Origin: Roseovarius sp. SCSIO 43702
Lineage (GTDB): Bacteria > Pseudomonadota > Alphaproteobacteria > Rhodobacterales > Rhodobacteraceae
Length of the DNA: 64,000 nt
Reading direction: 5' to 3'
Assembly: GCF_019599045.1 (NCBI RefSeq)
Contig: NZ_CP080623.1
Coordinates: 2,192,501-2,256,500 of the forward strand
The notes under the pieces are model-generated. The model saw only the letters and a program-made list of their open reading frames with translations, searched no databases and was not told the origin of the DNA. Positions 9,232 to 17,550 of this stretch are shown here, one piece after another (within the stretch, counting starts at the first letter, position 1; every line of letters starts with the position of its first letter). The position numbers were made by a program, and so were the translations under genes.

Positions 9232-10542
9232 ATGGACGCCGCAAGCCTATCGTTCGATTCCGCCTTCTGGATCACCACGGGGGCGATCCTCGCCCTTCTC
9301 GTCCTCTCGGGCTTCTTCTCGGGGAGCGAGACCGCGCTTACCGCCGCGTCGCGCGGCAAGCTGAAGGCGCGGGCCGAACGGGGCGATGGCGGGGCCGAGC
9401 GCGCGCTGTCGATCACCGAGGACAACGAGCGGCTGATCGGCTCGGTGCTCCTGGGCAACAACCTCGTGAACATCCTCGCGGCCTCGCTTGCCACGGCGCT
9501 GTTCACCCGGCTCTTCGGCGAATCCGGCGTGGCCCTGGCGACGCTGGTGATGACGCTGCTGGTGCTGGTCTTCGCCGAGGTGCTGCCCAAGACCTATGCC
9601 ATCACCAATGCCGAGGCGGCCGCGTCGCGCGCGGCGCCGGCGATCACGATCGTCATCCGCATCTTCGCGCCGGTGGTGAGCGCGGTGCGGTTCTTCGTGC
9701 GCGGGGTCCTGCGGCTTTTCGGGGTGCAGACCGATCCCGACAGCCACATCCTCGCCGTGCGCGAGGAGATCGCGGGCGCGCTCTATCTCGGGCAGTCCGA
9801 GGGCGTGGTGGAGAAGGAGGACCGCGACCGTATCCTGGGCGCGCTCGACCTTGGCGACCGCGCGGTCGAGGAGATCATGCTCCACCGCAGCCAGATCGAG
9901 ATGATCAACGCCGCGGACGGCGCGCAGGCGATCCTCGAGCAATGCCTCAAGTCGAGCCACACGCGCCTGCCGGTCTTTCGCGACGAGCCCGACAACATCG
10001 TGGGCGTGGTGCACGCCAAGGACCTGCTGCGCGCGATGTACAAGCTGGTGCAGGCGGGCGACGAGATGGGCAGCGCGCTGGACGGGTTCGATATCCTCAA
10101 GGTCGCCAAGAAGCCCTATTTCGTGCCCGAGACCACGACGCTCGACGACCAGATGCGGCAATTCCTGCGGATGCGCAGCCATTTCGCGCTTGTCGTCGAT
10201 GAATACGGCACCTTGCAGGGACTCATCACGCTCGAGGACATCCTCGAGGAGATCGTGGGCGAGATCACCGACGAGTTCGACAGCGACGAGGAAGGAATGA
10301 TCCGCCGCGCCGAGGACAACAACGTGGTGGTGGACGGGGCGATGACGATCCGCGACCTCAACCGTGCGACGGACTGGTCGCTGCCGGATGACGAGGCGAA
10401 CACGGTGGCGGGCCTCGTCATTCACGAGGCACAGATGATCCCGAAGGAAAGCCAGGTGTTCATCTTCCACGGCTTCCGCTTCGAGGTGATCGAGCGGACC
10501 GACAACCGGATCACGCGGCTGAAGATCCGCAAGCTCGAATAA
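9232..10542 (+). CDS. CNNM/CBS transporter-associated protein (HlyC/CorC family)
   Basis: A 436-residue membrane protein with the CNNM (DUF21) transmembrane domain in roughly residues 1-190, marked by SGFFSGSETALTAAS and VFAEVLPKTYA, then a cytosolic CBS pair (about 205-340, with RLPVFRDEPDNIVGVVHAKDL and LVVDEYGTLQGLITLEDILEEIVGEI) and a C-terminal CorC_HlyC domain. Relatives are linked to Mg2+/Co2+ efflux or tolerance; the hemolysin name is historical. It is the last rightward gene before a hairpin shared with the convergent flavoenzyme gene. The ribosome-binding site is weak (AGGGA about 11 bases before the ATG). Confidence 0.9.
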   Translation: MDAASLSFDSAFWITTGAILALLVLSGFFSGSETALTAASRGKLKARAERGDGGAERALSITEDNERLIGSVLLGNNLVNILAASLATALFTRLFGESGVALATLVMTLLVLVFAEVLPKTYAITNAEAAASRAAPAITIVIRIFAPVVSAVRFFVRGVLRLFGVQTDPDSHILAVREEIAGALYLGQSEGVVEKEDRDRILGALDLGDRAVEEIMLHRSQIEMINAADGAQAILEQCLKSSHTRLPVFRDEPDNIVGVVHAKDLLRAMYKLVQAGDEMGSALDGFDILKVAKKPYFVPETTTLDDQMRQFLRMRSHFALVVDEYGTLQGLITLEDILEEIVGEITDEFDSDEEGMIRRAEDNNVVVDGAMTIRDLNRATDWSLPDDEANTVAGLVIHEAQMIPKESQVFIFHGFRFEVIERTDNRITRLKIRKLE

Positions 10543-10543
10543 A

Positions 10544-10562
10544 GGGGGCGACCCGTGCCCCC
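10544..10562 (-). terminator. GC hairpin between convergent genes
   Basis: GGGGGC (10544-10549) pairs with GCCCCC (10557-10562) around a 7-base loop. Read on the minus strand the stem is followed by CTTTATT, a weak U-tract, so it most likely ends the flavoenzyme transcript whose stop codon is at 10572; it may also work for the rightward CBS-protein gene. Confidence 0.6.
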
Positions 10563-10571
10563 CCTGTCCTG

Positions 10572-13001
10572 TCAGGCGCGGAGGCGTTCGCCCTTGGGGT
10601 CGAAGGGCGGATCCGCGAGGATCGTGGCCTTGTGCGGACGGCCCAGGATCATGACCTCGAGCGCGTCGCCGGGAGCGGCGGCGCCGGCCTTGATGTACCC
10701 TAGCGCGAGGCTCATCCCGACCGTGTAGCCGTAGGTGCCCGAGGTGACGCGCCCGATGCCCTGGCCGTCGCGGAAGATGGGCTCGCCCCCCGTGGCGTCC
10801 GCGTTCGAGGCGCTGGTGTCCTCCTCGTCCACGTGCAGCAGGACCAGCTCCTCGCGCTTGGGCTCGGACACAACCTTCTGGGCCTCCGCCTTGTGAAGGA
10901 ATTCCTTGTCCATCTTGCACAGCATGTCGAGCCCCACCTCGTGCGGGAAATACTCGGGGCTGTATTCGCGGCTCCACGAGCCGTAGCCCTTCTCGACCCG
11001 CATCGACATGAGCGCGCGCGCGCCGACGGGACCCGCGTCGAACTCCTTGCCGGCCTCGAGCAGGGCCTCGTAGAGCTTTTTCTGATCCTCGGTCCGGCAA
11101 TGGAGCTCCCATCCCAGATCGCCGGTGAAGCTGACCCGGAGGGCCAGGCAGCGGACACCCGCGATGTCGATCATCTTCGAGCGCATGAAGGGGAAGTCCT
11201 CGGTGGCGAGGCTTTCATTGGTGAGGCGCTGCAGAAGCTCGCGCGATTTCGGGCCCGCGACGTTGAAGCCGCACATGGCTTCGGTCATCGATTCGAAGGT
11301 TGTGCCTTCGGGCAGCGGCACCATGTCGAAGAAGCGCTTGTGATACCGCTCGGCCATGCCCGAGGAGACGACCCAGAATTCATCCTCGGCCACGCGCGTC
11401 ACGGTCGCGTCACCCGCGATGCCGCCGCGCACCGAGATGAGCGGCGTGAGACAGGAGCGGCCCACGGATTTCGGCATGTTGTTGGCGAAGACCGAGTTGA
11501 GCCAGTCGGCCGCGCCCTCGCCCTTCACGCGGTACTTGGCGAAGTTCGAGATGTCGATGATGCCCGCGCGGTCGCGCAGCATCCGGCACTCCTCGCCCAC
11601 CGGCTCCCACCAGTTCTGGCGGGTGAAACCGTTGGTGTCCTTCGCGCCCTTCTCGTCGGCGAACCACTGGGGATGTTCCCACCCGTAGTTGAGGCCGAAG
11701 ACCGCGCCCATGTCCTTTTGCATCCCGTAGACGGGACGGGTGCGCAGCGGCCGGCCAGCCGCGCGTTCTTCGTTCGGGTAATGGATGGCGAAGCGGTGGG
11801 AATACACGTCCTCGACCTTGGCCTTGATGAAGTCGCGGTCGTTGGCCCAGAGACCGAAACGCGCGATGTCCCATGCGAACATGTCGTATTTCATCTCGCC
11901 CTCGATCATCCATTGCGCGCACATGAGGCCCATGCCCGCCGATTGCGAGAACCCCGGAATGATACCGCCGCACATGAAGTAGTTCCTGAGTTCCGGCACC
12001 GGCCCGAGGATCACGTTCGAATCGGGCGACCAGATCATCGGGCCGTTGATCACGCGCTTGACGCCCGCTTCGGCGGCGACCGGCACGCGGTCCATCGCGC
12101 GCATCACGTTCTCCATGATCCGCTCGAGATCGTCGGGGAAGAGATCATGGGCGAAGTCGAGCGGCGTGCCGTCCTCGGCCCAGAACCGCATGTCGCGCTC
12201 GTAGGCGCCGATCAGAAGACCCTTGCCTTCCTGGCGGAGGTAATACTCGCCATCGCGGTCGGCCACCGACGGCAGGCGGCGGTCCATGCCGTCGATCTCG
12301 GCGATGGTTTCGGTCACGAAATACTGGTGCTCGGTCGGCTGGAGCGGCACTTCGATCCCCGCCATTTTCGCCACCTCGCGGCCCCAGAGGCCGGCGGCGT
12401 TGACGACCCATTCGGTGTGGATGTCACCCTTGGGCGTGCGCACGATCCAGGTGCCGTCCTTCTGCTGTTCGGTGCCGGTGACGGGGGTGAAGCGGTGGAT
12501 TTCCGCGCCCCGCTGGCGGGCGCCGACCGCGTAGGCGTTGGTCACGCCCGACGGGTCCACGTTGCCGCCATCGGGTTCCCACATGATGCAGCGGATGCCG
12601 TCGAAATTGACCAGCGGATGCAGTTCCTCGGCGCGGTCGCGGTCAATCTCGGAGAAGTTCATGCCGTAGAGCTTGGCCTTCGCGGCCTGGAGCTTGAGCT
12701 GGTGCTCGCGCGCCTCGGTCTGGGCGAGGTAGAGCGAGCCGGGCTGGAACACGCCGCAGCTCTGGCCGGTCTCGGCCTCAAGCTCGTTGTAGAGCGTCAT
12801 CGTGTAGTGTTGCAGGCGGCTGATATTGGCGCTGTCATGCAGACCGTGGATGTTGGCCGCCGCGTGCCAGGTCGACCCGGATGTAAGCTCGTCGCGCTCG
12901 AGCAGCACGACATCGCTCCAGCCCAGTTTGGTCAGGTGGTAGAGAATCGAGCAGCCGATGACACCGCCCCCGATCACGACTGCCTTTGCGTGGGTTTTCA
13001 T
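10572..13001 (-). CDS. FAD-dependent dimethylglycine/sarcosine dehydrogenase-like protein with GcvT domain
   Basis: An 809-residue flavoenzyme of the DMGDH/SARDH family, which oxidatively demethylates N-methylated glycines and can pass the one-carbon unit to tetrahydrofolate. N-terminal DAO domain: dinucleotide-binding GGGVIG at residues 11-16 and TWHAA with His46, matching the covalent FAD histidine of DMGDH. The middle holds an FAO_M-type segment; residues of about 430-800 form GcvT and GcvT C-terminal domains, with FTGDLGWELHC typical of the folate barrel. The ATG at 13001 follows GGGA; the longer ORF from 13136 only adds upstream leader. It is divergent from a paralogue at 13340. Roseobacters carry many such paralogues, so the true substrate is open. 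Confidence 0.85.
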   Translation of the reverse strand: MKTHAKAVVIGGGVIGCSILYHLTKLGWSDVVLLERDELTSGSTWHAAANIHGLHDSANISRLQHYTMTLYNELEAETGQSCGVFQPGSLYLAQTEAREHQLKLQAAKAKLYGMNFSEIDRDRAEELHPLVNFDGIRCIMWEPDGGNVDPSGVTNAYAVGARQRGAEIHRFTPVTGTEQQKDGTWIVRTPKGDIHTEWVVNAAGLWGREVAKMAGIEVPLQPTEHQYFVTETIAEIDGMDRRLPSVADRDGEYYLRQEGKGLLIGAYERDMRFWAEDGTPLDFAHDLFPDDLERIMENVMRAMDRVPVAAEAGVKRVINGPMIWSPDSNVILGPVPELRNYFMCGGIIPGFSQSAGMGLMCAQWMIEGEMKYDMFAWDIARFGLWANDRDFIKAKVEDVYSHRFAIHYPNEERAAGRPLRTRPVYGMQKDMGAVFGLNYGWEHPQWFADEKGAKDTNGFTRQNWWEPVGEECRMLRDRAGIIDISNFAKYRVKGEGAADWLNSVFANNMPKSVGRSCLTPLISVRGGIAGDATVTRVAEDEFWVVSSGMAERYHKRFFDMVPLPEGTTFESMTEAMCGFNVAGPKSRELLQRLTNESLATEDFPFMRSKMIDIAGVRCLALRVSFTGDLGWELHCRTEDQKKLYEALLEAGKEFDAGPVGARALMSMRVEKGYGSWSREYSPEYFPHEVGLDMLCKMDKEFLHKAEAQKVVSEPKREELVLLHVDEEDTSASNADATGGEPIFRDGQGIGRVTSGTYGYTVGMSLALGYIKAGAAAPGDALEVMILGRPHKATILADPPFDPKGERLRA

Positions 13002-13339
13002 GGGTCTTCCCTGTTGGTTCGTCCGGGCGCATCCTGCGCGGTTTCGGCTCGGGGGATTGCCGGTTTGCGACGGGGCGCGTCGCCCCGGGACAACCGGGAG
13101 GCTCGGTGGTCCGTCCCGGCTGCGCAAAACCGCCACTGGTTTAGTTTTGGCTCATCAAATCCCCCTATTTCCAATCCAAACATGAACCAATGACAGCACC
13201 AGTTGTCAATGAAAAACGCGCGGCATTGTCCCGGGGCGTGGCAAGGCCGTAGCGGTTTCCCGACACGATCTGTCGCAAACGCACGTGAAGAGGTGCGCGG
13301 GCGCGCCATGCTGGGCGGGATGGCGCAAGGAGAAAGAGA
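13002..13339 (+). other. shared intergenic region of two divergent flavoenzyme genes
   Basis: A 338-bp stretch with no convincing gene. The central part, about 13140-13215, is much richer in A/T than its surroundings and contains the inverted repeat annotated separately; both promoters most likely lie here. The flanks are GC-rich, including a CCCGGG-centred dyad near 13091. No glycine riboswitch or other known leader motif was recognised. Confidence 0.6.
13188..13211. promoter_or_regulatory. putative operator: 8+8 inverted repeat with a minus-strand -35 box
   Basis: CAATGACA (13188-13195) and TGTCAATG (13204-13211) form an inverted repeat with 7 of 8 pairs and an 8-bp spacer, one dyad of the length expected for a dimeric repressor such as a GntR- or MarR-type protein. 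Its right arm contains TTGACA read on the minus strand (13209 to 13204), a consensus -35; 17 bp further is TTCATG, a poor -10. It may control the flavoenzyme at 10572-13001, its divergent paralogue, or both. Confidence 0.42.
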
Positions 13340-15748
13340 ATGCAGACCACAACCCGCGTGGCGGTGATCGGCGGCGGAGTCGTCGGGTGTTCGGTGCTGT
13401 ATCACCTGACGAAACTCGGCTGGTCGGACGTGATGCTGATCGAGCGCTCGGACCTGACGAGCGGCAGCACGTGGCATGCGGCGGGCGGGTTCCACACGCT
13501 GAACGGCGACACGAACATGGCGGCGCTCCAGGGCTACACGATCCGGCTCTACAAGGAACTGGAAGAGCTGACGGGCATGTCCTGCGGCCTGCACCACGTG
13601 GGCGGCGTGACGCTCGCCGACGATCGCGACCGCTTCGACATGTTGCTCGCGGAGCGGGCCAAGCACCGTTACATGGGGCTCGATACGCATATCGTGACGC
13701 CTGACGAGATCCGCGAGATCGCGCCGATCACCAACACCGAGGGCATCATCGGCGCGCTCTACGATCCGCTGGACGGGCATCTGGATCCCTCGGGCACCAC
13801 CCACGCCTATGCGAAGGCCGCACGGATGGGCGGGGCCACGATCGAGACGCATTGCATGGTGCGCGAGACCAGCCAGCGCGCGGACGGCACGTGGGACGTC
13901 GTGACCGACAAGGGAACGGTGCATGCCGAGCACGTGGTCAATGCGGGCGGGTTATGGGCGCGGGAGGTGGGGGCGATGGCGGGTGTCTACCTGCCGCTGC
14001 ACCCGATGGAGCACCAGTATATCGTCACCGACGCCATCCCCGAGATATACGATCGCGACAGCGAGCACCCGCATGTCATGGATCCGGCCGGCGAGAGCTA
14101 TCTGCGGCAGGAGGGCCGCGGTCTTTGCATCGGGTTCTATGAGCAACCCTGCAAACCCTGGGCGGTGGACGGCACCCCCTGGGATTTCGGTCACGAGCTT
14201 CTGCCCGACGATCTCGACAAGATCGAGGACAGCATCGCCTTTGCCTATCGCCGCTTCCCGGTGCTGGAACGTGCGGGTGTCAAGTCGGTCATTCACGGAC
14301 CCTTCACCTTCGCCCCGGATGGCAACCCGCTGGTGGGGCCGGTGCCGGGACTGCGCAACTACTGGTCGGCCTGCGGCGTCATGGCCGGGTTCAGCCAGGG
14401 CGGCGGCGTGGGGCTGATGCTGGCACAGTGGATGACCGAGGGCGAGTGCGAGCGCGACGTGACGGCGATGGACGTGGCGCGCTTCGGCGACTGGATCACG
14501 CCGGGCTACACGCGGCCCAAGGTCGTCGAGAATTACCAGACACGTTTCAGCGTCGCCTACCCCAACGAGGAACTGCCGGCCGCGCGCCCGTTCCGGCAGA
14601 CGCCGATGTATGACATCTTCGACCGCATGGGCGCGGTCTGGGGTCAGCAATTCGGGCTGGAGGTGGTGAACTACTTCGCCGAAGGAGACGAGCCGCGATA
14701 CGAGACGCCCTCGTTCCGCCGCTCGAACGCGTTCGAGGCGACGGCGCGGGAGGTCGCGGCGGTGCGCGAGCGGGTGGGCATCAACGAGATCCACAATTTC
14801 GGCAAGTATCTCGTCACGGGCACGGGCGCACGCGCCTGGCTCGACAGGATCATGGCGGGGCGGATCCCGAGGCCCGGGCGGCTGGCACTCACGCCGATGC
14901 TCTCGCCCAAGGGCCGGCTCATCGGGGATTTCACCGTGTCGTGCCTTTCGGAGGAGGCATTTCAACTGACGGCGTCCTACGGCGCACAGGCGGTGCACAT
15001 GCGCTGGTTCGAGCGCAACGAGGCCGAGGGCGTGAAGGTCGAGAACATCTCGGACCGGCTGAACGGCTTCCAGATCGCGGGACCGCGGGCGCGCGACGTG
15101 CTGGTCTCGGTCACGCGCGACAAGGTGGGCGACATGCGTTTCATGGACCTGCGGCACGTGACCATCGGGATGGTCGACTGCCTCGTGCAGCGGGTGAGCT
15201 ATACGGGCGACCTGGGCTTCGAGATCTACTGCGATCCGATGGCGCAACGCGCGCTCTGGGCGACCCTCTGGGCCGCGGGGCAGGATTTCGGGATGCGCCC
15301 CTTCGGGATGCGCGCGATGATGTCGCTCAGGCTCGACAGGTTCTTCGGCTCGTGGCTGAGCGAGTTCTCGCCCGATTACACGCCGGGCGAGACGGGCATG
15401 GACAGGTTCATCCACTGGGCGAAGGACGCCGATTTCATCGGCCGGGCCGCCGCCGAGGCGGAGCGGCAGAGCGGCGCCGCGCGCCGGCTCGTGGCCTTCG
15501 AGGTCGAGGCGGCGGACGCGGACGCGCATGGATACGAGCCTGTCTGGATCGAGGGCGACGTGCAGGGTTTCGTCACCTCGGGCGGGTATTCGCACCATGC
15601 GGGCAAGTCGGTCGCGCTGGCCCTTGTCCCGGCCGGGATGGCCGAAGCCGGCCGGAAGGCCGAGATCGAGATCCTGGGCGAGATGCGGCCCGCGCGCCTT
15701 GTCACGGAGCCGCTCTTTGACGCCGAGGGCACGCGGATGCGGGGGTGA
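13340..15748 (+). CDS. FAD-dependent dimethylglycine/sarcosine dehydrogenase-like protein with GcvT domain, paralogue
   Basis: An 802-residue paralogue of the divergent gene: 36 of the first 50 residues are identical, including GGGVVG (11-16) and the FAD-linking TWHAA with His46. Domains run DAO, FAO_M-like (region of NFGKYLVTG), GcvT (SYTGDLGFEIYCD) and GcvT C-terminal (SGGYSHHAGKSVALALVP). It should be a cytoplasmic demethylating dehydrogenase acting on a sarcosine-, dimethylglycine- or betaine-derived N-methyl compound. AAGGAGAAAGAG precedes the ATG at 13340, a strong ribosome-binding site. Divergence between the paralogues outside the motifs suggests different substrates. No separate folate or electron-transfer gene lies beside it. 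Confidence 0.85.
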   Translation: MQTTTRVAVIGGGVVGCSVLYHLTKLGWSDVMLIERSDLTSGSTWHAAGGFHTLNGDTNMAALQGYTIRLYKELEELTGMSCGLHHVGGVTLADDRDRFDMLLAERAKHRYMGLDTHIVTPDEIREIAPITNTEGIIGALYDPLDGHLDPSGTTHAYAKAARMGGATIETHCMVRETSQRADGTWDVVTDKGTVHAEHVVNAGGLWAREVGAMAGVYLPLHPMEHQYIVTDAIPEIYDRDSEHPHVMDPAGESYLRQEGRGLCIGFYEQPCKPWAVDGTPWDFGHELLPDDLDKIEDSIAFAYRRFPVLERAGVKSVIHGPFTFAPDGNPLVGPVPGLRNYWSACGVMAGFSQGGGVGLMLAQWMTEGECERDVTAMDVARFGDWITPGYTRPKVVENYQTRFSVAYPNEELPAARPFRQTPMYDIFDRMGAVWGQQFGLEVVNYFAEGDEPRYETPSFRRSNAFEATAREVAAVRERVGINEIHNFGKYLVTGTGARAWLDRIMAGRIPRPGRLALTPMLSPKGRLIGDFTVSCLSEEAFQLTASYGAQAVHMRWFERNEAEGVKVENISDRLNGFQIAGPRARDVLVSVTRDKVGDMRFMDLRHVTIGMVDCLVQRVSYTGDLGFEIYCDPMAQRALWATLWAAGQDFGMRPFGMRAMMSLRLDRFFGSWLSEFSPDYTPGETGMDRFIHWAKDADFIGRAAAEAERQSGAARRLVAFEVEAADADAHGYEPVWIEGDVQGFVTSGGYSHHAGKSVALALVPAGMAEAGRKAEIEILGEMRPARLVTEPLFDAEGTRMRG

Positions 15749-15812
15749 CGCCGCGCCATGCCGAGTGCAAGGGGCTTGATTACCGCGCAAGGGCGGCTTA
15801 GGCCCCTGCCCC

Positions 15813-16430
15813 ATGGACAGCGCTTTCCTCATCACCGCCTTCTTCACCTTCTTCGTGGTGATGGACCCGCCGGGCCTTGCCCCGCTATTCGCGGCGCTCA
15901 CGCAGGGGATGGATCCGCATCGGCGGCGGGTGATCGCGCTCAGGGCCTGCGTGGTCGCGGCGGGTGTCCTCGTCGCCTTCGCGGGGTTCGGCGAGCAGCT
16001 TCTGGAGTTCATCGGGATCAGCATGCCCGCCTTCCGTATCGCGGGCGGCATCATGCTTTTCCTCATCGCGCTCGACATGCTCTTCGAGCGGCGCACCAAG
16101 CGGCGCGAGCACCAGGCCGAGGAGGACGATCACGACGACCCGTCGGTCTTTCCGCTGGCCATCCCGCTCATCGCCGGGCCGGGCACCATCGCCACGGTGA
16201 TCCTCCTGACCGGGCAGGCACCGGGCTGGGGCGGGTTCGCCGCCGTGCTGGGGGTGATGTTCGGCGTGCTCGCACTCAACTACATCTGCCTGCTGGCGGC
16301 GGGGTTCATCGACCGGCTGCTGGGCCGCACGGGTGTCATCGTCCTGACGCGGCTCCTGGGGATGCTGCTGGCCGCGCTCTCCGTGCAGTTCGTGCTGGAC
16401 GGGTTGAAGAGCTTCGGCTTCGCCGGGTGA
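15813..16430 (+). CDS. MarC-family integral membrane protein
   Basis: A 205-residue protein with about six hydrophobic segments and the MarC/UPF0056 landmarks: FFTFFVVMDPPGLAPLF near the N terminus and PLAIPLIAGPGTIATVILL in the centre. The family is widespread and its transport substrate is not established; the old link to multiple antibiotic resistance was withdrawn. A hydrophilic His/Asp/Glu-rich loop (REHQAEEDDHDDPSVF) joins the two halves. Upstream, 15749-15812 contains nested GC stems but no U-tract. Confidence 0.88.
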   Translation: MDSAFLITAFFTFFVVMDPPGLAPLFAALTQGMDPHRRRVIALRACVVAAGVLVAFAGFGEQLLEFIGISMPAFRIAGGIMLFLIALDMLFERRTKRREHQAEEDDHDDPSVFPLAIPLIAGPGTIATVILLTGQAPGWGGFAAVLGVMFGVLALNYICLLAAGFIDRLLGRTGVIVLTRLLGMLLAALSVQFVLDGLKSFGFAG

Positions 16431-16487
16431 TCTTTTCGCAGGACTGCCCGATGCCTATCTTGGGCGTGTAGCCGAAAGGAACCTTCC

Positions 16488-17069
16488 ATGCAGGATTTCG
16501 ACACCGCGAACCTTGTCTATCTCATCGTGCTGGGAAGCGCGGTGGTGGTGTGGTTCGTGGCGGCGAACCGCCAGTCGCTTGGCAAGGTCACGCAGCAGGC
16601 GCTGCTCTGGGGGCTGATCTTTCTCGGGGTCATCGCCGGCGTGGGCATGTGGGACCACGTGCGCGACACGGTGCTGCCGCGCCAGAGCGTGAGTGCCGAT
16701 GCGGGCCGGATCGAACTGCCGCGCGGGAATGACGGGCATTACTACCTCACCGCCGAGGTGAACGGCGCGCCCATCCGCTTCGTCGTGGATACCGGCGCGT
16801 CGGACGTGGTTCTGAGCCGGAAGGATGCCGAGAAGGCCGGCTTCGACCCCGATACGCTCAGCTTTCATGGCCGCGCGGTGACCGCGAATGGCAGCATCCG
16901 CACCGCACCGGTCCGGATCGACAGCCTCGACGCCGGCGGGATCGAGGAGCGCGACGTGCGCGCGGTGGTGAATGGCGGGGAGCTTGATACGTCGCTCCTC
17001 GGCATGTCCTATCTCGAACGGTTCGGGAGCATCGAGATCGGCGACGGGCGGCTCATCCTGACACGCTGA
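16488..17069 (+). CDS. membrane-anchored retropepsin-like aspartic protease (TIGR02281 type)
   Basis: A 193-residue protein with two N-terminal hydrophobic segments (about 8-26 and 38-55) followed by a single retropepsin-like domain containing VVDTGASDVVLS, catalytic Asp101. One domain means it must dimerise to form an active site, as in viral retropepsins. Later motifs LLGMSYLERF and IEIGDGRLIL fit the family. Anchoring in the inner membrane with the protease in the periplasm is inferred. AAAGGAA lies before the ATG. Its substrates are unknown in this clan. It converges on holC with a 17-bp gap. Confidence 0.85.
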   Translation: MQDFDTANLVYLIVLGSAVVVWFVAANRQSLGKVTQQALLWGLIFLGVIAGVGMWDHVRDTVLPRQSVSADAGRIELPRGNDGHYYLTAEVNGAPIRFVVDTGASDVVLSRKDAEKAGFDPDTLSFHGRAVTANGSIRTAPVRIDSLDAGGIEERDVRAVVNGGELDTSLLGMSYLERFGSIEIGDGRLILTR

Positions 17070-17086
17070 ACGCAGGGTGGCACGCG

Positions 17087-17545
17087 CTACTTCTCGGCTT
17101 TCTTCTCCCAGCGGCCGCTTTCCTCGGACCAGTATTGCGCCGCGCAACCCGCGGAAGTGAGCGCCTTCCATTGCGCGCGCGCGGTCTCGAGCGCCGCCTC
17201 GTCGTTGCCATCGAAGACCACGCATACCCGTTCGAGCGTCTGCACCTCTTCGGGGGAGACGGGCGCGCCGTCGATCGTCATGAGGCAGCGCGCGCCGTTC
17301 GGCATCTCCTCGGCGGTGGTGAGCAGCACGGGCTGATCCGCGTCATGGTCGCCCCCTGCGAGACCGTGGGGAAGAAACGCGTCATCGGGCCCGCGCCAGA
17401 GCGCCTCGTCGAGGGCCGCCATCCGGTCGGGCGCGACCCCGCGCACCGCGACACGCCAGCCCGCGCCCAGGGCCTTCTCGAGCAGCATGGGCAGCGTCGC
17501 CTCGAGCGGGCGGCGCGTCAGATGGTAGAAATAGGCGGCGCCCAT
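17087..17545 (-). CDS. holC: DNA polymerase III chi subunit
   Basis: The chi subunit links the clamp loader to single-strand DNA-binding protein. The 152-residue protein begins AAYFYHLTRRPLEATLPMLLEKAL, as chi subunits do, and keeps the WRVAVRG and LDEALW segments. The ATG at 17545 is chosen because the longer reading from 17686 runs through pepA. It follows pepA by 5 bp on the same strand, the pepA-holC order common in proteobacteria. The extended C-terminal tail (SEESGRWEKKAEK) is typical of alphaproteobacterial versions. Confidence 0.9.
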   Translation of the reverse strand: MGAAYFYHLTRRPLEATLPMLLEKALGAGWRVAVRGVAPDRMAALDEALWRGPDDAFLPHGLAGGDHDADQPVLLTTAEEMPNGARCLMTIDGAPVSPEEVQTLERVCVVFDGNDEAALETARAQWKALTSAGCAAQYWSEESGRWEKKAEK

Positions 17546-17550
17546 CGGCG

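Noticed and set aside
15749..15812. Nested GC stems before marC as a terminator or riboswitch
   Set aside because: Loop is long, no U-tract, and no known leader motif is matched.
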